The position numbers and the translations under genes were made by a program. The notes below the pieces were generated by a model. That model ran no database searches. It had not been told where the DNA came from and saw only the letters and a program-made list of their open reading frames with translations. From assembly GCA_965369375.1 (NCBI GenBank), contig CBDUQN010000005.1, forward strand, positions 1-64,000: a DNA stretch of 64,000 bases, given 5' to 3'. This document shows, piece by piece, positions 26,790 through 35,355 of this stretch. Position 1 is the first letter of the stretch. Each line of letters starts with the position of its first letter. This DNA is from CBDUQN01 sp965369375 (GTDB taxonomy: Bacteria > Krumholzibacteriota > Krumholzibacteriia > Krumholzibacteriales > Krumholzibacteriaceae).

Positions 26790-27461
26790 TTATTCGTTCT
26801 CCAATGATGGAACGTAATACCGTGTTCCCTCGAATCTCTCGCTCATCTTGGATAGAAGGTCATCGATATGTTCGATGTTCGTAGTGAAATCTATATTGTC
26901 CGTATTCACGATCAGCAGGGGTGACTCGCCGTAATGGAAGAAAAAGTGATTGAACGCTTCATTGAGGCTCAAGAGGTAATCCTCGTTGATCCCTTTTTCG
27001 AAGCTCCTCCCCCGCTTTATGATCCGGTGCAGCAATACCTCGGGAGACGCCTGCAGATAGACAACAATATCGGGGTTCACGATCTTCCCCTTGAGTATCG
27101 AATGAATCCTGTTGTAGAGGGCGAGCTCGTCGTCCCCGAGAACCGCATGGGCATAGATCGAATCCTTGGCGAAGATGTAGTCGGCCACGATGAGATCGCT
27201 GAAGAGATCCTGCTGGGTGATCTCCATCTGCTGCCGGTAACGGCTCAGCAGAAAGAAGATCTGGGTCTCGAATGCATATCCGGCTACGTCGTTGTAAAAT
27301 TGCTCGATAAACGGATTATCGTCCACCTCCTCGAGATAGAGCCGCGCTTCGGTTTCCTTGGCGATAAGACGCGCCAGAGTCGTCTTGCCGGCGCCGATGC
27401 TCCCCTCTATTGCGATATATCTGATGCGGTTGGATATCAATTCTTCCTTCAGGCCTTGCAT
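26790..27461 (-). CDS. Deoxynucleoside kinase (dAK/dGK-like)
   Basis: The start at 27461 gives 223 residues with RYIAIEGSIGAGKTTLARLI (P-loop), YLEEVDDNPFIEQFYND, ETQIFFLLSRYRQQ, ADYIFAKDSIYAHAVL (ERS-like region) and RIIKRGRSFEKGINEDYL (lid arginines). This is the deoxynucleoside kinase family, which phosphorylates deoxyadenosine or deoxyguanosine in salvage. Specificity cannot be read from sequence alone. The frame continues upstream to 27497 but the ATG at 27461 matches the family start better. It is first in a kinase-panB-panC-GlmU-HIT run. Confidence 0.88.
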   Translation of the reverse strand: MQGLKEELISNRIRYIAIEGSIGAGKTTLARLIAKETEARLYLEEVDDNPFIEQFYNDVAGYAFETQIFFLLSRYRQQMEITQQDLFSDLIVADYIFAKDSIYAHAVLGDDELALYNRIHSILKGKIVNPDIVVYLQASPEVLLHRIIKRGRSFEKGINEDYLLSLNEAFNHFFFHYGESPLLIVNTDNIDFTTNIEHIDDLLSKMSERFEGTRYYVPSLENE

Positions 27462-27528
27462 GGCACTTACGGTAATTGAAAGGGGACGCGATGTCAATAT
27501 CTATCTAACTTTTTAATAATCAAGAAGT

Positions 27529-28065
27529 TCAAAAGGTGCAGCGGCGCGAGGAGACGAGTCTGACCCACTCCGGCCCCGAGCATTTTCCGAGAATCTCGTG
27601 AACACTCGCACCGTCCGGGGGCACGGCGATGGATCTGTCGATCTCGGCCAGAGGAACGAGGACAAAGAGGCGCTCTCTCAGCCTCGGGTGAGGAATCTCG
27701 ATCCCGGCAGCGGTATAGCCGAGATCGCCGTAGAGAAGGATGTCTATATCGAGGGGGCGGTCCCGGACTCCCCCCCCCCGCTTTCTCCCCGAGCGCTCTT
27801 CGAGCTCTCTCAGTGTCTCGAGAAGCACCGGGGGCGAAAGTATCGTTTCGATGATTGCGGCGGCGTTGATGAAGGTGCCGGTCAATCCCTCGCCGACCGG
27901 CGCCGATTCGTAGAGAGAGCTCACGCTGAGAACCGAAACCTCGGGCGCACGGCCGAGCCGGTGAACCGCCTCGAGGATGTTCTCTTCTCGAGCGTTCATA
28001 TTGGAACCCAGCGACAGAGCCACCTGTCTATTCTCCGGCACGACGTTCGACGACGACATCGACAT
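27529..28065 (-). CDS. folK: 6-hydroxymethyl-dihydropterin pyrophosphokinase
   Basis: The 178-residue protein has VALSLGSNMNAREENILEAV, SSLYESAPVG, GTFINAAAIIET, and RDRPLDIDILLYGDLGYT plus IPHPRLRERLFVLVPLAEID, all FolK motifs. It transfers pyrophosphate from ATP in folate synthesis. Its start overlaps folB by 38 bases and there is no good ribosome site, so translation is probably coupled to folB; a GTG a few codons downstream is an alternative start. Confidence 0.95.
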   Translation of the reverse strand: MSMSSSNVVPENRQVALSLGSNMNAREENILEAVHRLGRAPEVSVLSVSSLYESAPVGEGLTGTFINAAAIIETILSPPVLLETLRELEERSGRKRGGGVRDRPLDIDILLYGDLGYTAAGIEIPHPRLRERLFVLVPLAEIDRSIAVPPDGASVHEILGKCSGPEWVRLVSSRRCTF

Positions 28066-28396
28066 GGGAAAGGCTGTTCGGAAAAGGAAGGGTCAATTTA
28101 CGGATCGTCGTTTTTACCCGGTTCGCGGGAAAATTATCGAGTACGGCACGACAAATCGCATCGGCGAGTGTCTCGAGAAGGTTGAAGCGGTTCTTCTCAA
28201 CCGTTTCCATGACCTTGGCATAGACCCGTTCGTAGTTGACGGTATCCTCGAGAGAATCGGTCATGCAGGCCTTTGTGAAATCGTAATGAAACTCGACATC
28301 GAGCTCGAGTTTTTGTCCTATTTCCCGCTCCGTCGGTGAAACGCCGTAATATCCGAAAACACTGATTCCCTTCAAGACGATCTTTTCCTCTAGCAC
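28028..28396 (-). CDS. folB: Dihydroneopterin aldolase
   Basis: The GTG at 28396 has GGAGG 5 bases upstream. The 122-residue protein has KGISVFGYYGVSPTEREIGQ, LELDVEFHYDF, NYERVYAKVMETVEKNRFNL, LETLADAICRAVLDNFPANR and VKTTIRKLTLPFPNSLSHVD, as in FolB. It forms 6-hydroxymethyl-dihydropterin for FolK, the next gene. A short C-terminal extension (VVVERRAGE) exists because the end overlaps folK. Confidence 0.94.
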   Translation of the reverse strand: MLEEKIVLKGISVFGYYGVSPTEREIGQKLELDVEFHYDFTKACMTDSLEDTVNYERVYAKVMETVEKNRFNLLETLADAICRAVLDNFPANRVKTTIRKLTLPFPNSLSHVDVVVERRAGE

Positions 28397-28407
28397 GCAT
28401 ACCTCCT

Positions 28408-29583
28408 TCAGGCGCTTTTAAAATTTCTGCTCGCGAAGGACTCGAGCTGTGCCCCCGCTTCGCGTATCGTCTCATCGTCGGTTGTTATGGAAAGCCTGAA
28501 ATATCCCTCTCCGTGCTTTCCGAAACCGACGCCCGGCGTCGAGACGATTCCCGTTTCGGTGAGCAGAAGTTTGGAGAACTCGATCGAGCCCATCTCGCCC
28601 GGCGTCCTGATCCAGAAATAAAACGTGGCTTCGGGCACGGAGAACGAGAGGCCGCTTCGCTCGAGGCACCGGGCAAGAATATCCCGCCGCCGCCGGTATA
28701 TCGCCCTGATCCGGCCGGTGATCTCCTTGAAATGATCCTCGAAGGTCACGGCAACCGCTTCCTGGATCGCTCCGAAAACGCCCGAATCGAGATTTGCCTT
28801 CAAGGCGCCGAGGGCGGCGATAACCTCCTTTGAGCCGATCGCAAACCCGATTCTCCATCCGGTTATCGAAAATGTCTTCGAGAAACTGAAAAGCTCGATG
28901 AACGGAATCGCGGCATCACGGGCAAGCGGAAAGAGCGGCTGAAACGGCTTGTCGTATGTTATTTCCGCGTACGCGGCGTCATTGACGAGAATGATTCCAT
29001 GTTCGCGGCAATACGCGATCGCATCTTGGAACCTGTTCTCCCCCGCCATGACCGACGTCGGATTGTTTGGGTAGTTCAGAAAGACGAGCTTTGCTTTGCG
29101 CGCGGCTGCGCGATCGATCGATTCAAACTCGGGCCAATAGCCGTTGCCCTCGGAAAGCGGCATCGTCACCGGGTCGGCGCCCGCGAAAACGGCCGAAGAG
29201 TTGTAAACTGGATAGCCGGGATCGGGAATCAGTACGGCATCACCGGGGTCGACGACCGCCAGCGGGAGGTGACCTATCGCCTCCTTGCTGCCGATCGTCA
29301 CGAGCACCTCACCGGACTCGAGCCGCGCTCCATGAAACGTATCCGCCCACCGGATGATCGCTTCCTTTAGAACGGGCAGGCCGAGGTCCGGCGGGTAGCG
29401 ATGGAATTTCTCTTTCTCTATGGAGCGTTGAAATGACTCCAGCAGTTCGCGCGGCGCGCCGAGATCCGGATCCCCGATACCGAGATCGAGCACTCCGGCG
29501 CCGGAGCGGATATGGGATTCCTTCAACCTGTCTATCTCGACGAACAGATAGGGAGGAAGCTCCTCAAGCCTCTTTGATCGCAT
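28408..29583 (-). CDS. dapL: LL-diaminopimelate aminotransferase-type class I aminotransferase
   Basis: The 391-residue PLP enzyme has LDLGIGDPDLGAPRELLESF, RYPPDLGLPVLKEAI, VLVTIGSKEAIGHLPLAVVD, YPNNPTSVM, NDAAYAEITYD, and the PLP lysine in FSFSKTFSITGWRIGFAIGS. The 'GIGDPD' start and 'GSKEAI' match the DapL/AspC-like subgroup, which makes LL-2,6-diaminopimelate from tetrahydrodipicolinate. Substrate could be another amino acid, so the symbol is tentative. It lies 34 bases after the lipoprotein gene. Confidence 0.8.
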   Translation of the reverse strand: MRSKRLEELPPYLFVEIDRLKESHIRSGAGVLDLGIGDPDLGAPRELLESFQRSIEKEKFHRYPPDLGLPVLKEAIIRWADTFHGARLESGEVLVTIGSKEAIGHLPLAVVDPGDAVLIPDPGYPVYNSSAVFAGADPVTMPLSEGNGYWPEFESIDRAAARKAKLVFLNYPNNPTSVMAGENRFQDAIAYCREHGIILVNDAAYAEITYDKPFQPLFPLARDAAIPFIELFSFSKTFSITGWRIGFAIGSKEVIAALGALKANLDSGVFGAIQEAVAVTFEDHFKEITGRIRAIYRRRRDILARCLERSGLSFSVPEATFYFWIRTPGEMGSIEFSKLLLTETGIVSTPGVGFGKHGEGYFRLSITTDDETIREAGAQLESFASRNFKSA

Positions 29584-29617
29584 AGAGTGGATAATCCCCG
29601 ATTTGTAATTTCCATCC

Positions 29618-31318
29618 CTACTCGTGGGAATAAAAGAGTTCTACCGCTCCAGCGTCACCGACGGGTATCGGTGCGTAGAATCCGCTGTTGTCGGCCTTGA
29701 AAACGATCCTCATCCAGGGATAATTCACGGGAGGTTCCCCATCCCATGAGACCCTCGGTGTGGCGTAGAACCAGTCATCGTTAATCAGAGAATAAACGAT
29801 AACCGAGGAGTAGGAGTCATTGAAACTCTTACCCTTTCGAATCATCCTGAAAACGAGTTTGGGATCGTCTGAGTTTGGATCGGTGGACCAGTTCAAGCCA
29901 ACGAAATCGTCGCTTGATTTTTCCTTGTAATACTTCTGTTTCACAATACCGAAGAGATCCGTGATTGCGACGCCGTCATCATTCACGACGGCACACGTAT
30001 CGCCGCCGGGCGACCAGGCGAATTCGTAGATCTTGCCCAGCTCCTCGAACTTCAGCACGTATCCGAGCGGCAGTGTATCCGCATAGAAGAAACAGAGATT
30101 CCGGCCACCATCGATAAAACCGAGAATGTTTTTAGCCGGATCGGGATTCCACTGGTAGATCGTTCTCTCCGAGACGCTTACATCGGCCTCTGAAAATATT
30201 CCATTGAATTCATCCACCATGAGAGCTCGCCGTTTCGACTTTTTAGCAACGTTCCCTTCTATGGGAACAAGACACGGCTCGAATGCGTCCGTCGTATCGA
30301 CAAAGTAGACGACGTACCGTTCGTCGGGAGTAATCGTCGGCTTTATGTTATGATAGTAACGGTAGAATGTCACGGTATCGACACCGAACACTACCTTCGT
30401 TGAATCGAGACTTTCCGTGAGCGTAATCCTCGTTCCCATGTTATTCCAGAATCTGATATTGTAGAAGTCTTCCGTTCCATCGCCCGATTCACCTACAATA
30501 TTCTCCATCCAGACAACCATGTCAGCGGTCGCGTTCCCCTGCGGATCGCGGTGCTGGTTTCTTCGCTGGTTGATTCCGAAATCGCTATCTTGCGAGATAT
30601 TAACCCCAGTTCCGATGAAGTACGGAACCGACCATACATTCATCAGCTGCTGCCTCAAATTGCTGAAATAACGCGTTATCATAGAGCCGAGAATGACGTT
30701 TGAATAGTAGACTAAATCATCACCGCTATCGCAGTCGTGACAATCAGTGATTTTTAATGCGCCCCCCGCGGGAAGCACCCGGTACACATCGTAACCGATA
30801 AAGCTCAGGCTCTGAGGCGTGATGTCGGAGCCGACGAAGAACATCTCTTCATTTCTGCCGACGAGATTTAGATAGAGGTTTACACGGAGACCGGTATTGA
30901 CCCCGTCAAAATACCGCACACCGATCAATTTCACTATTCTGTCGGTCTTTCCGTCCACGGTGGCGACGGTCCCAACGCGGAAGACACCTGTCGTATCATT
31001 GGGCACCATCCAGAGAACGGAGATGCCTGCATTGGGGGGAATGTTATCTTCGGGGTCGGGATCGTAGAACGAGCCCACCTCGGCAAACCATTCATAGTGG
31101 GCCGTGCCTCCACCGGCAAATCCTTCGGCCTGAACCGTCAATGTGGTCAGCTGTCCCGGCGACGGTGCGAGAGGATTGCAGATTATGAGATTCGCTTCGA
31201 TGCGGTAAGGAAGCTCCGGCGGCGCGACGGGTTTCTCGTCACACCCGGAGAGCAGGAAAACAGCGCTTGCCAACCCGAGAACAGCGGCGAGTACCAACAG
31301 TCTTTTCGACCGGTTCAA
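29618..31318 (-). CDS. Large secreted lipoprotein of unknown function
   Basis: The 566-residue protein has a lipobox (LASAVFLLSGC, cysteine 26) and so is probably an outer-membrane lipoprotein. It has an Ig-like region near the start (SPGQLTTLTVQAEGFAGGGT) and then beta-rich segments with TolB-like patterns (TPDERYVVYFVDTTDAF, EFAWSPGGDTCAVVNDDG). A CHDCDSGDD segment may bind metal. No specific family was recognised. A promoter lies 110-140 bases upstream, just past the groESL terminator. Confidence 0.7.
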   Translation of the reverse strand: MNRSKRLLVLAAVLGLASAVFLLSGCDEKPVAPPELPYRIEANLIICNPLAPSPGQLTTLTVQAEGFAGGGTAHYEWFAEVGSFYDPDPEDNIPPNAGISVLWMVPNDTTGVFRVGTVATVDGKTDRIVKLIGVRYFDGVNTGLRVNLYLNLVGRNEEMFFVGSDITPQSLSFIGYDVYRVLPAGGALKITDCHDCDSGDDLVYYSNVILGSMITRYFSNLRQQLMNVWSVPYFIGTGVNISQDSDFGINQRRNQHRDPQGNATADMVVWMENIVGESGDGTEDFYNIRFWNNMGTRITLTESLDSTKVVFGVDTVTFYRYYHNIKPTITPDERYVVYFVDTTDAFEPCLVPIEGNVAKKSKRRALMVDEFNGIFSEADVSVSERTIYQWNPDPAKNILGFIDGGRNLCFFYADTLPLGYVLKFEELGKIYEFAWSPGGDTCAVVNDDGVAITDLFGIVKQKYYKEKSSDDFVGLNWSTDPNSDDPKLVFRMIRKGKSFNDSYSSVIVYSLINDDWFYATPRVSWDGEPPVNYPWMRIVFKADNSGFYAPIPVGDAGAVELFYSHE

Positions 31319-31427
31319 TGGTTACCTCCAACGTTGAGAGAGAGGATTGAACGAGCAGATCATTTGCTTTCTTTCCTCGCGACCCGGTGATTTCCGGGCC
31401 TATAAAAATAAATCCCTTTCCTACAAT

Positions 31428-31456
31428 AAAATATTAAGGTTTTAATCGTTTTTCAA
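31428..31456 (-). promoter_or_regulatory. Predicted promoter of the large lipoprotein gene
   Basis: TTGAAA (31456-31451) and TATTTT (31433-31428) are 17 bases apart, about 110 bases before the start at 31318. The leader contains a CCCGG-AAATCA-CCGGG hairpin. Confidence 0.45.
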
Positions 31457-31461
31457 GTGAA

Positions 31462-31500
31462 TTTTAAAAAGGGCGCCCCGGGAACCTGCCCGGGACGCCC
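31462..31500 (-). terminator. Rho-independent terminator of groES-groEL
   Basis: On the minus strand a GGGCGTCCCGGG / CCCGGGGCGCCC stem with a CAGGTT loop (31500-31471) is followed by five T (31470-31466). It lies 28 bases after the groEL stop and has the classic stem plus T-run. Confidence 0.9.
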
Positions 31501-31527
31501 TCCAAAGGGCCATAAGCAAAGGATATG

Positions 31528-33168
31528 CTAGTACATGCCGCCGCCCATTCCACCCATTCCCCCCGGAGGCATAGACGGTTCCTTCTCCGACTCGGGGATA
31601 TCGGTGATCGTCGCTGCGGTCGTGAGCAGCAATGCCGCGACGCTCGCGGCGTTCTGGAGCGCGGAGCGCGCCACCTTGGTCGGATCGACGATGCCGGCAT
31701 CGACCATGTTCATGAACTCATCGATCTCCGCGTTATAGCCGATCTCCGGCTTCTCAGACTTGAGGCGCTCGATGATCACCGAGCCCTCCTTGCCTGCGTT
31801 GGAAGCGATCATCCTAGTAGGTTCCTCGAGGGCTTTCATGACGATCACGGCACCGACCTTTTCCTCGTCGGTGAGATCCTTCGTTATGCTATCGATGGCT
31901 GCCGCGGCATGCAGGAGCGTGATGCCGCCGCCGGGAACGATTCCCTCTTCGACAGCGGCTCTCGTCGCCGCGAGTGCATCCTCGACACGCGCCTTCTTCT
32001 CCTTCATCTCGATCTCCGTGGCCGCACCGACCTTGATAATGGCTACGCCGCCGGCGAGCTTGGCGAGACGTTCCTGGAGCTTTTCGCGGTCGTAATCCGA
32101 GGTCGTATCCTCGATCTGAACCTTGATCTGGTTGATGCGCTCCTTGATCTTCTGGGCCTTGCCTGCGCCTTCGATGATCGTCGTGTTCTCTTTGTCGATC
32201 ATGATCCGCTTGGCGCGCCCGAGATCGGTGACGGTCGTATTCTCGAGCTTGAAGCCGGCGTCTTCACTGATGACACGTGCGCTGGTGAGAACCGAAATGT
32301 CCTCGAGCATCGCCTTGCGCCGGTCGCCGAAACCCGGCGCCTTCACCGCAGCGGCCTGGAGGGTGCCGCGAAGCTTGTTTACCACCAGCGTGGCGAGTGC
32401 CTCACCCTCGATATCCTCGGCGATTATCATTAGCGGCTTGTTGAGCTGCGCGATCTTCTCGAGTACCGGCAGGAGATCCTTCATCGCGCTGATCTTCTTG
32501 TCGTGGATCAGGATGTATGCGTCCTCGAGGACCGTTTCCATCCGCTCCGCGTCGGTCACGAAGTAGGGACTCAGGTAGCCCCGGTCGAACTGCATTCCCT
32601 CTACGACATCGAGAGAGGTATCCATTCCCTTCGCCTCTTCGACGGTAATGACGCCGTCCTTGCCGACCTTCTCCATCGAATCGGCTATCAGCTCTCCGAT
32701 CTCGGGATCGTTGTTCGCGGATATCGTAGCCACCGCCGCGATTTCGTCGCGCTTGCGGACCTGCTTGCTCCGCTTCTTGATATACTCGACGGCGGCGTCG
32801 ACCGCCTTGCGGATCCCCCTCTTGATGAACATCGGGTTTGCACCCGCCGTCACGTTTTTCAGTCCCTCGGTGATGATAGACTGAGCAAGGATCGTTGCGG
32901 TCGTCGTCCCGTCGCCGGCTACGTCCTGCGTCTTCGTGGCGACTTCCTTGACCATTTGGGCACCCATGTTCTCCCATGGGTCCTTGAGCTCTATTTCCTT
33001 CGCAATGGTAACACCATCATTGGTGATCGTGGGCGAGCCGAACTTCTTGTCGAGGATCACATTTCTTCCCCGTGGCCCGAGCGTCACCTTGACGGCGTTG
33101 GCGAGCATATCGACACCCGCCTTGAGACGGTCACGAGCGTCGATTTCAAACTTGATTTGTTTGGCCAT
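31528..33168 (-). CDS. groEL: Chaperonin GroEL
   Basis: The 546-residue protein has AKQIKFEIDARDRLKAGVDM, LGPRGRNVILDKKFGSPTIT, the ATP site QDVAGDGTTTATILAQSI, AVKAPGFGDRRKAMLEDISV, and ends MPPGGMGGMGGGMY, the usual Gly/Met tail. It folds proteins with GroES in the cytoplasm. It follows groES by 34 bases and is ended by a strong terminator at 31462-31500. Confidence 0.99.
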   Translation of the reverse strand: MAKQIKFEIDARDRLKAGVDMLANAVKVTLGPRGRNVILDKKFGSPTITNDGVTIAKEIELKDPWENMGAQMVKEVATKTQDVAGDGTTTATILAQSIITEGLKNVTAGANPMFIKRGIRKAVDAAVEYIKKRSKQVRKRDEIAAVATISANNDPEIGELIADSMEKVGKDGVITVEEAKGMDTSLDVVEGMQFDRGYLSPYFVTDAERMETVLEDAYILIHDKKISAMKDLLPVLEKIAQLNKPLMIIAEDIEGEALATLVVNKLRGTLQAAAVKAPGFGDRRKAMLEDISVLTSARVISEDAGFKLENTTVTDLGRAKRIMIDKENTTIIEGAGKAQKIKERINQIKVQIEDTTSDYDREKLQERLAKLAGGVAIIKVGAATEIEMKEKKARVEDALAATRAAVEEGIVPGGGITLLHAAAAIDSITKDLTDEEKVGAVIVMKALEEPTRMIASNAGKEGSVIIERLKSEKPEIGYNAEIDEFMNMVDAGIVDPTKVARSALQNAASVAALLLTTAATITDIPESEKEPSMPPGGMGGMGGGMY

Positions 33169-33202
33169 GTATATTCACTCCTTCCTTGCGATCATCAAAC
33201 GG

Positions 33203-33490
33203 CTATACGATAGCCAGTATGTCGCTTTCCCGTAAGATGAGATGTTCCACGTTGTTTACCATGATCTCGGTGCCTGAGTATTTGCCGTAGAGGACCTTGT
33301 CGCCCTTTTTGACCTCGAGAGGCACGCGCTTTCCCGATTCCTCGTTCAAACGGCCCTTGCCGACGGCGATGATTTCGCCCTCCTGAGGTTTCTCCTTTGC
33401 CGTGTCGGGAATGATGATTCCCCCCTTCTTGACCTCATCTGGATCGATAGGCTTGACGAGCACCCTATCGGCGAGAGGTGTGATTTTCAT
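33203..33490 (-). CDS. groES: Co-chaperonin GroES
   Basis: The 95-residue protein has ITPLADRVLVKPIDPDEVKK, the mobile loop GGIIIPDTAKEKPQEGEIIA and a C-terminus DKVLYGKYSGTEIMVNNVEH, all typical of GroES. It caps GroEL. It is first in the groES-groEL operon, under a promoter and CIRCE-like operator at 33524-33589. Confidence 0.98.
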   Translation of the reverse strand: MKITPLADRVLVKPIDPDEVKKGGIIIPDTAKEKPQEGEIIAVGKGRLNEESGKRVPLEVKKGDKVLYGKYSGTEIMVNNVEHLILRESDILAIV

Positions 33491-33523
33491 TTTGAGCCTC
33501 CTTTCTCATTCTATTTCAAGGAA

Positions 33524-33550
33524 TTAGCACTCTATAGGTTAGACTGCTCA
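33524..33550. promoter_or_regulatory. CIRCE-like HrcA operator of groES-groEL
   Basis: TTAGCACTC (33524-33532) is a perfect left half of the CIRCE element. After 9 bases the right half reads GACTGCTCA (33542-33550), differing from GAGTGCTAA at two positions. The position, just downstream of the predicted start of transcription, is as expected for HrcA repression. Confidence 0.8.
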
Positions 33551-33560
33551 CTGTTTAATC

Positions 33561-33589
33561 AATATATTTATAAGTATTCGAAAAGGCAA
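33561..33589 (-). promoter_or_regulatory. Predicted groES promoter
   Basis: TTGCCT (33589-33584), 17 bases, TATATT (33566-33561). Transcription would start near 33554, immediately before the CIRCE-like element. Confidence 0.6.
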
Positions 33590-33774
33590 AATTAATTATC
33601 AGGCGAATAGCGGCAAATATGTAACTAATAAGATAGTATTAGTAACTTGAGACACTTTTTCTTAATTGTTCTGAGTTAATCGGCTGTTTTTATCGAATTT
33701 CGCCGCGTTCGGAATTGCAGTAGCGCGGTAATTGGATCATGTGCCGGGATTACTGGCTGGCTGGTAATGACGCA

Positions 33775-34518
33775 TTAGCCTGAATTGCATTCCAGAAGAT
33801 AGTGGAGCCCTTTTAAATTCAGGTCGGGCTCGAGCAGGACGGGTTGGGCGAGATGCGTCGCTACGGTGTCGGCCCAACCACCCGTAACGATGACCTGAAC
33901 GTTCGGTGAGAGAACGGCAACCGATTGTGCAATAAGCTCTTTTACCGCACCGACGTGCCCCCACTTCAATCCGCAGGCGATCGCCGCTCTCGTATTGATG
34001 CCGGGGATGGCGCAACTATGCTCCCCGGGCGATATCTCGGGAAGCGACGCGGTACCGTCACCGAGGGAGCGTGCCAGCAGATCCAATCCTGGAAATATCG
34101 AGCCGCCGATAAATCCTCCCTCTGAGAGCAGATCAACGGTAACCGCCGTTCCCGCATCGACGATGACCGCTTCGCGGTGCCCGAGGGCGAACGCTCCGGC
34201 TGCAGCGCAGATCCGATCGGGCCCCACGCCGTCGGGGAACTCGACGCGCATCTCGAACGGCAGGACGATGCGTGCCCCCGCTTCGAGAACCCGCTCGACG
34301 CGCAGAGATCCAAGCGCGCGGCGAAACCACTCCGTCCATTCCGGCACGACACTCGAAAAGGCGACCCTCGCCGGCCGCACTTCTTCGATAGCGCCCGTCA
34401 CCATCTCACGCGAGGCCTCACCGATCGCATACCACCTCCGCGATATCGTCCCCCGCTCGAATTCCGCGATTCTACACGACTGATTGCCCTTATCGATCAC
34501 GAGCACGCCGCTCATCAT
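33775..34518 (-). CDS. coaX: Type III pantothenate kinase (CoaX)
   Basis: The 247-residue protein has FPDGVGPDRICAAAGAFALG, IVDAGTAVTVDLLSEGGFIG, GGSIFPGLDLLARSLGDGTA and VIVTGGWADTVA, all CoaX motifs. The first phosphate-binding motif is unusual: IDKGNQSCRIA in place of the typical D-x-GN-[TS]. It phosphorylates pantothenate as the first step of CoA synthesis. AGGAG 7 bases upstream supports the ATG at 34518. It is downstream of birA and nadC, giving a cofactor gene run. The region 33491-33774 between it and groES holds only the groES promoter and operator and an AT-rich stretch. Confidence 0.9.
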   Translation of the reverse strand: MMSGVLVIDKGNQSCRIAEFERGTISRRWYAIGEASREMVTGAIEEVRPARVAFSSVVPEWTEWFRRALGSLRVERVLEAGARIVLPFEMRVEFPDGVGPDRICAAAGAFALGHREAVIVDAGTAVTVDLLSEGGFIGGSIFPGLDLLARSLGDGTASLPEISPGEHSCAIPGINTRAAIACGLKWGHVGAVKELIAQSVAVLSPNVQVIVTGGWADTVATHLAQPVLLEPDLNLKGLHYLLECNSG

Positions 34519-34551
34519 AAGATCGCTCCTCCAGAAGCATGCCGTTTGCCT

Positions 34552-35355
34552 TTATCGCTCCCCGGCACTCACGTCACCGGATGCGAAGACCTCTTCACCC
34601 TCTCCCGTTTGTATGCGTAGATGACCCTCTTCCGTCACACCGGAGAGCTTCCCCTTCACGATTGCGCTGCCGGTATCGAGGCGGATATCCTCATTGATAT
34701 AGAGGAGCCGCCTCTCCACCTCGTCGCGCCAGCGGGCCGGCCCCTGCTGCTTCCACCGCAGGTAATCGGCTTCGAATTCACCGACGATCGCGGCCAGCAC
34801 CGCGCCCCGGTCGGTCAACCGACCCGTGAGCGATCTCAGAGACGTGGCGCTTGTTCGAATCTCCGTGTCGAGGTCGCCGATCTCCTCGTTTATGTTGATC
34901 CCCAATCCCATCACCACCACCCCTCCCCTCGACTCCGCCAGAATGCCCGCGAGCTTGCATCCGTTGCAGTAGATATCGTTCGGCCATTTGATCCGGATAT
35001 CGTTCTGAAAGCGCTCGAGGGCCCTCGCCGTGCTCAGCGCGAGAAGCATCGTAAGTCCCCCGCTGCCGATGCGGCCGGGTTTGAGTATCAGGGAGAAGAC
35101 GAGGCTCCGACCGCTTCTCGAGCGCCAACTCCTTCCCGCACGTCCGCGTCCTGCGATTTGAACATCCGCAAGCACCAGCGTCCCCTCGGGCGCACCGGCG
35201 TCCGCCGCCGCCGCCGCCGCGCTGTTCGTCGACTGTGTCCGATCGAACAGAACGATGACCCGCCCGAGAATCGCCGTCTCGAACAGGTTCCTCAGCCGCG
35301 CAGGATGAATTTCACCGATTCCCGTTCCCCCGGCGAACTCTCCGTGTTTCATCAT
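34552..35355 (-). CDS. birA: Biotin-[acetyl-CoA-carboxylase] ligase without HTH domain
   Basis: The ATG at 35355 overlaps the nadC stop (ATGA). The protein of 267 residues has FDRTQSTNSAAAA, the biotinyl-AMP motif QIAGRGRAGRSWRSRSGRSL, IKWPNDIYCNGCKLAGILAE and LGININ, then a small C-terminal domain. The N-terminal DNA-binding domain of E. coli BirA is missing, so it is a ligase only. It biotinylates the biotin carboxyl carrier protein of acetyl-CoA carboxylase. Confidence 0.93.
   Translation of the reverse strand: MMKHGEFAGGTGIGEIHPARLRNLFETAILGRVIVLFDRTQSTNSAAAAAADAGAPEGTLVLADVQIAGRGRAGRSWRSRSGRSLVFSLILKPGRIGSGGLTMLLALSTARALERFQNDIRIKWPNDIYCNGCKLAGILAESRGGVVVMGLGININEEIGDLDTEIRTSATSLRSLTGRLTDRGAVLAAIVGEFEADYLRWKQQGPARWRDEVERRLLYINEDIRLDTGSAIVKGKLSGVTEEGHLRIQTGEGEEVFASGDVSAGER

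Noticed and set aside
27498..27528. A promoter before the deoxynucleoside kinase
   Set aside because: TTGACA is present but no -10 at normal distance matches well.
32402..32977. Open frames inside groEL
   Set aside because: They are shadows; groEL is intact and recognised end to end.
33600..33774. A small gene between groES and coaX
   Set aside because: No open frame with a ribosome site; the stretch is AT-rich and looks like plain intergenic DNA.
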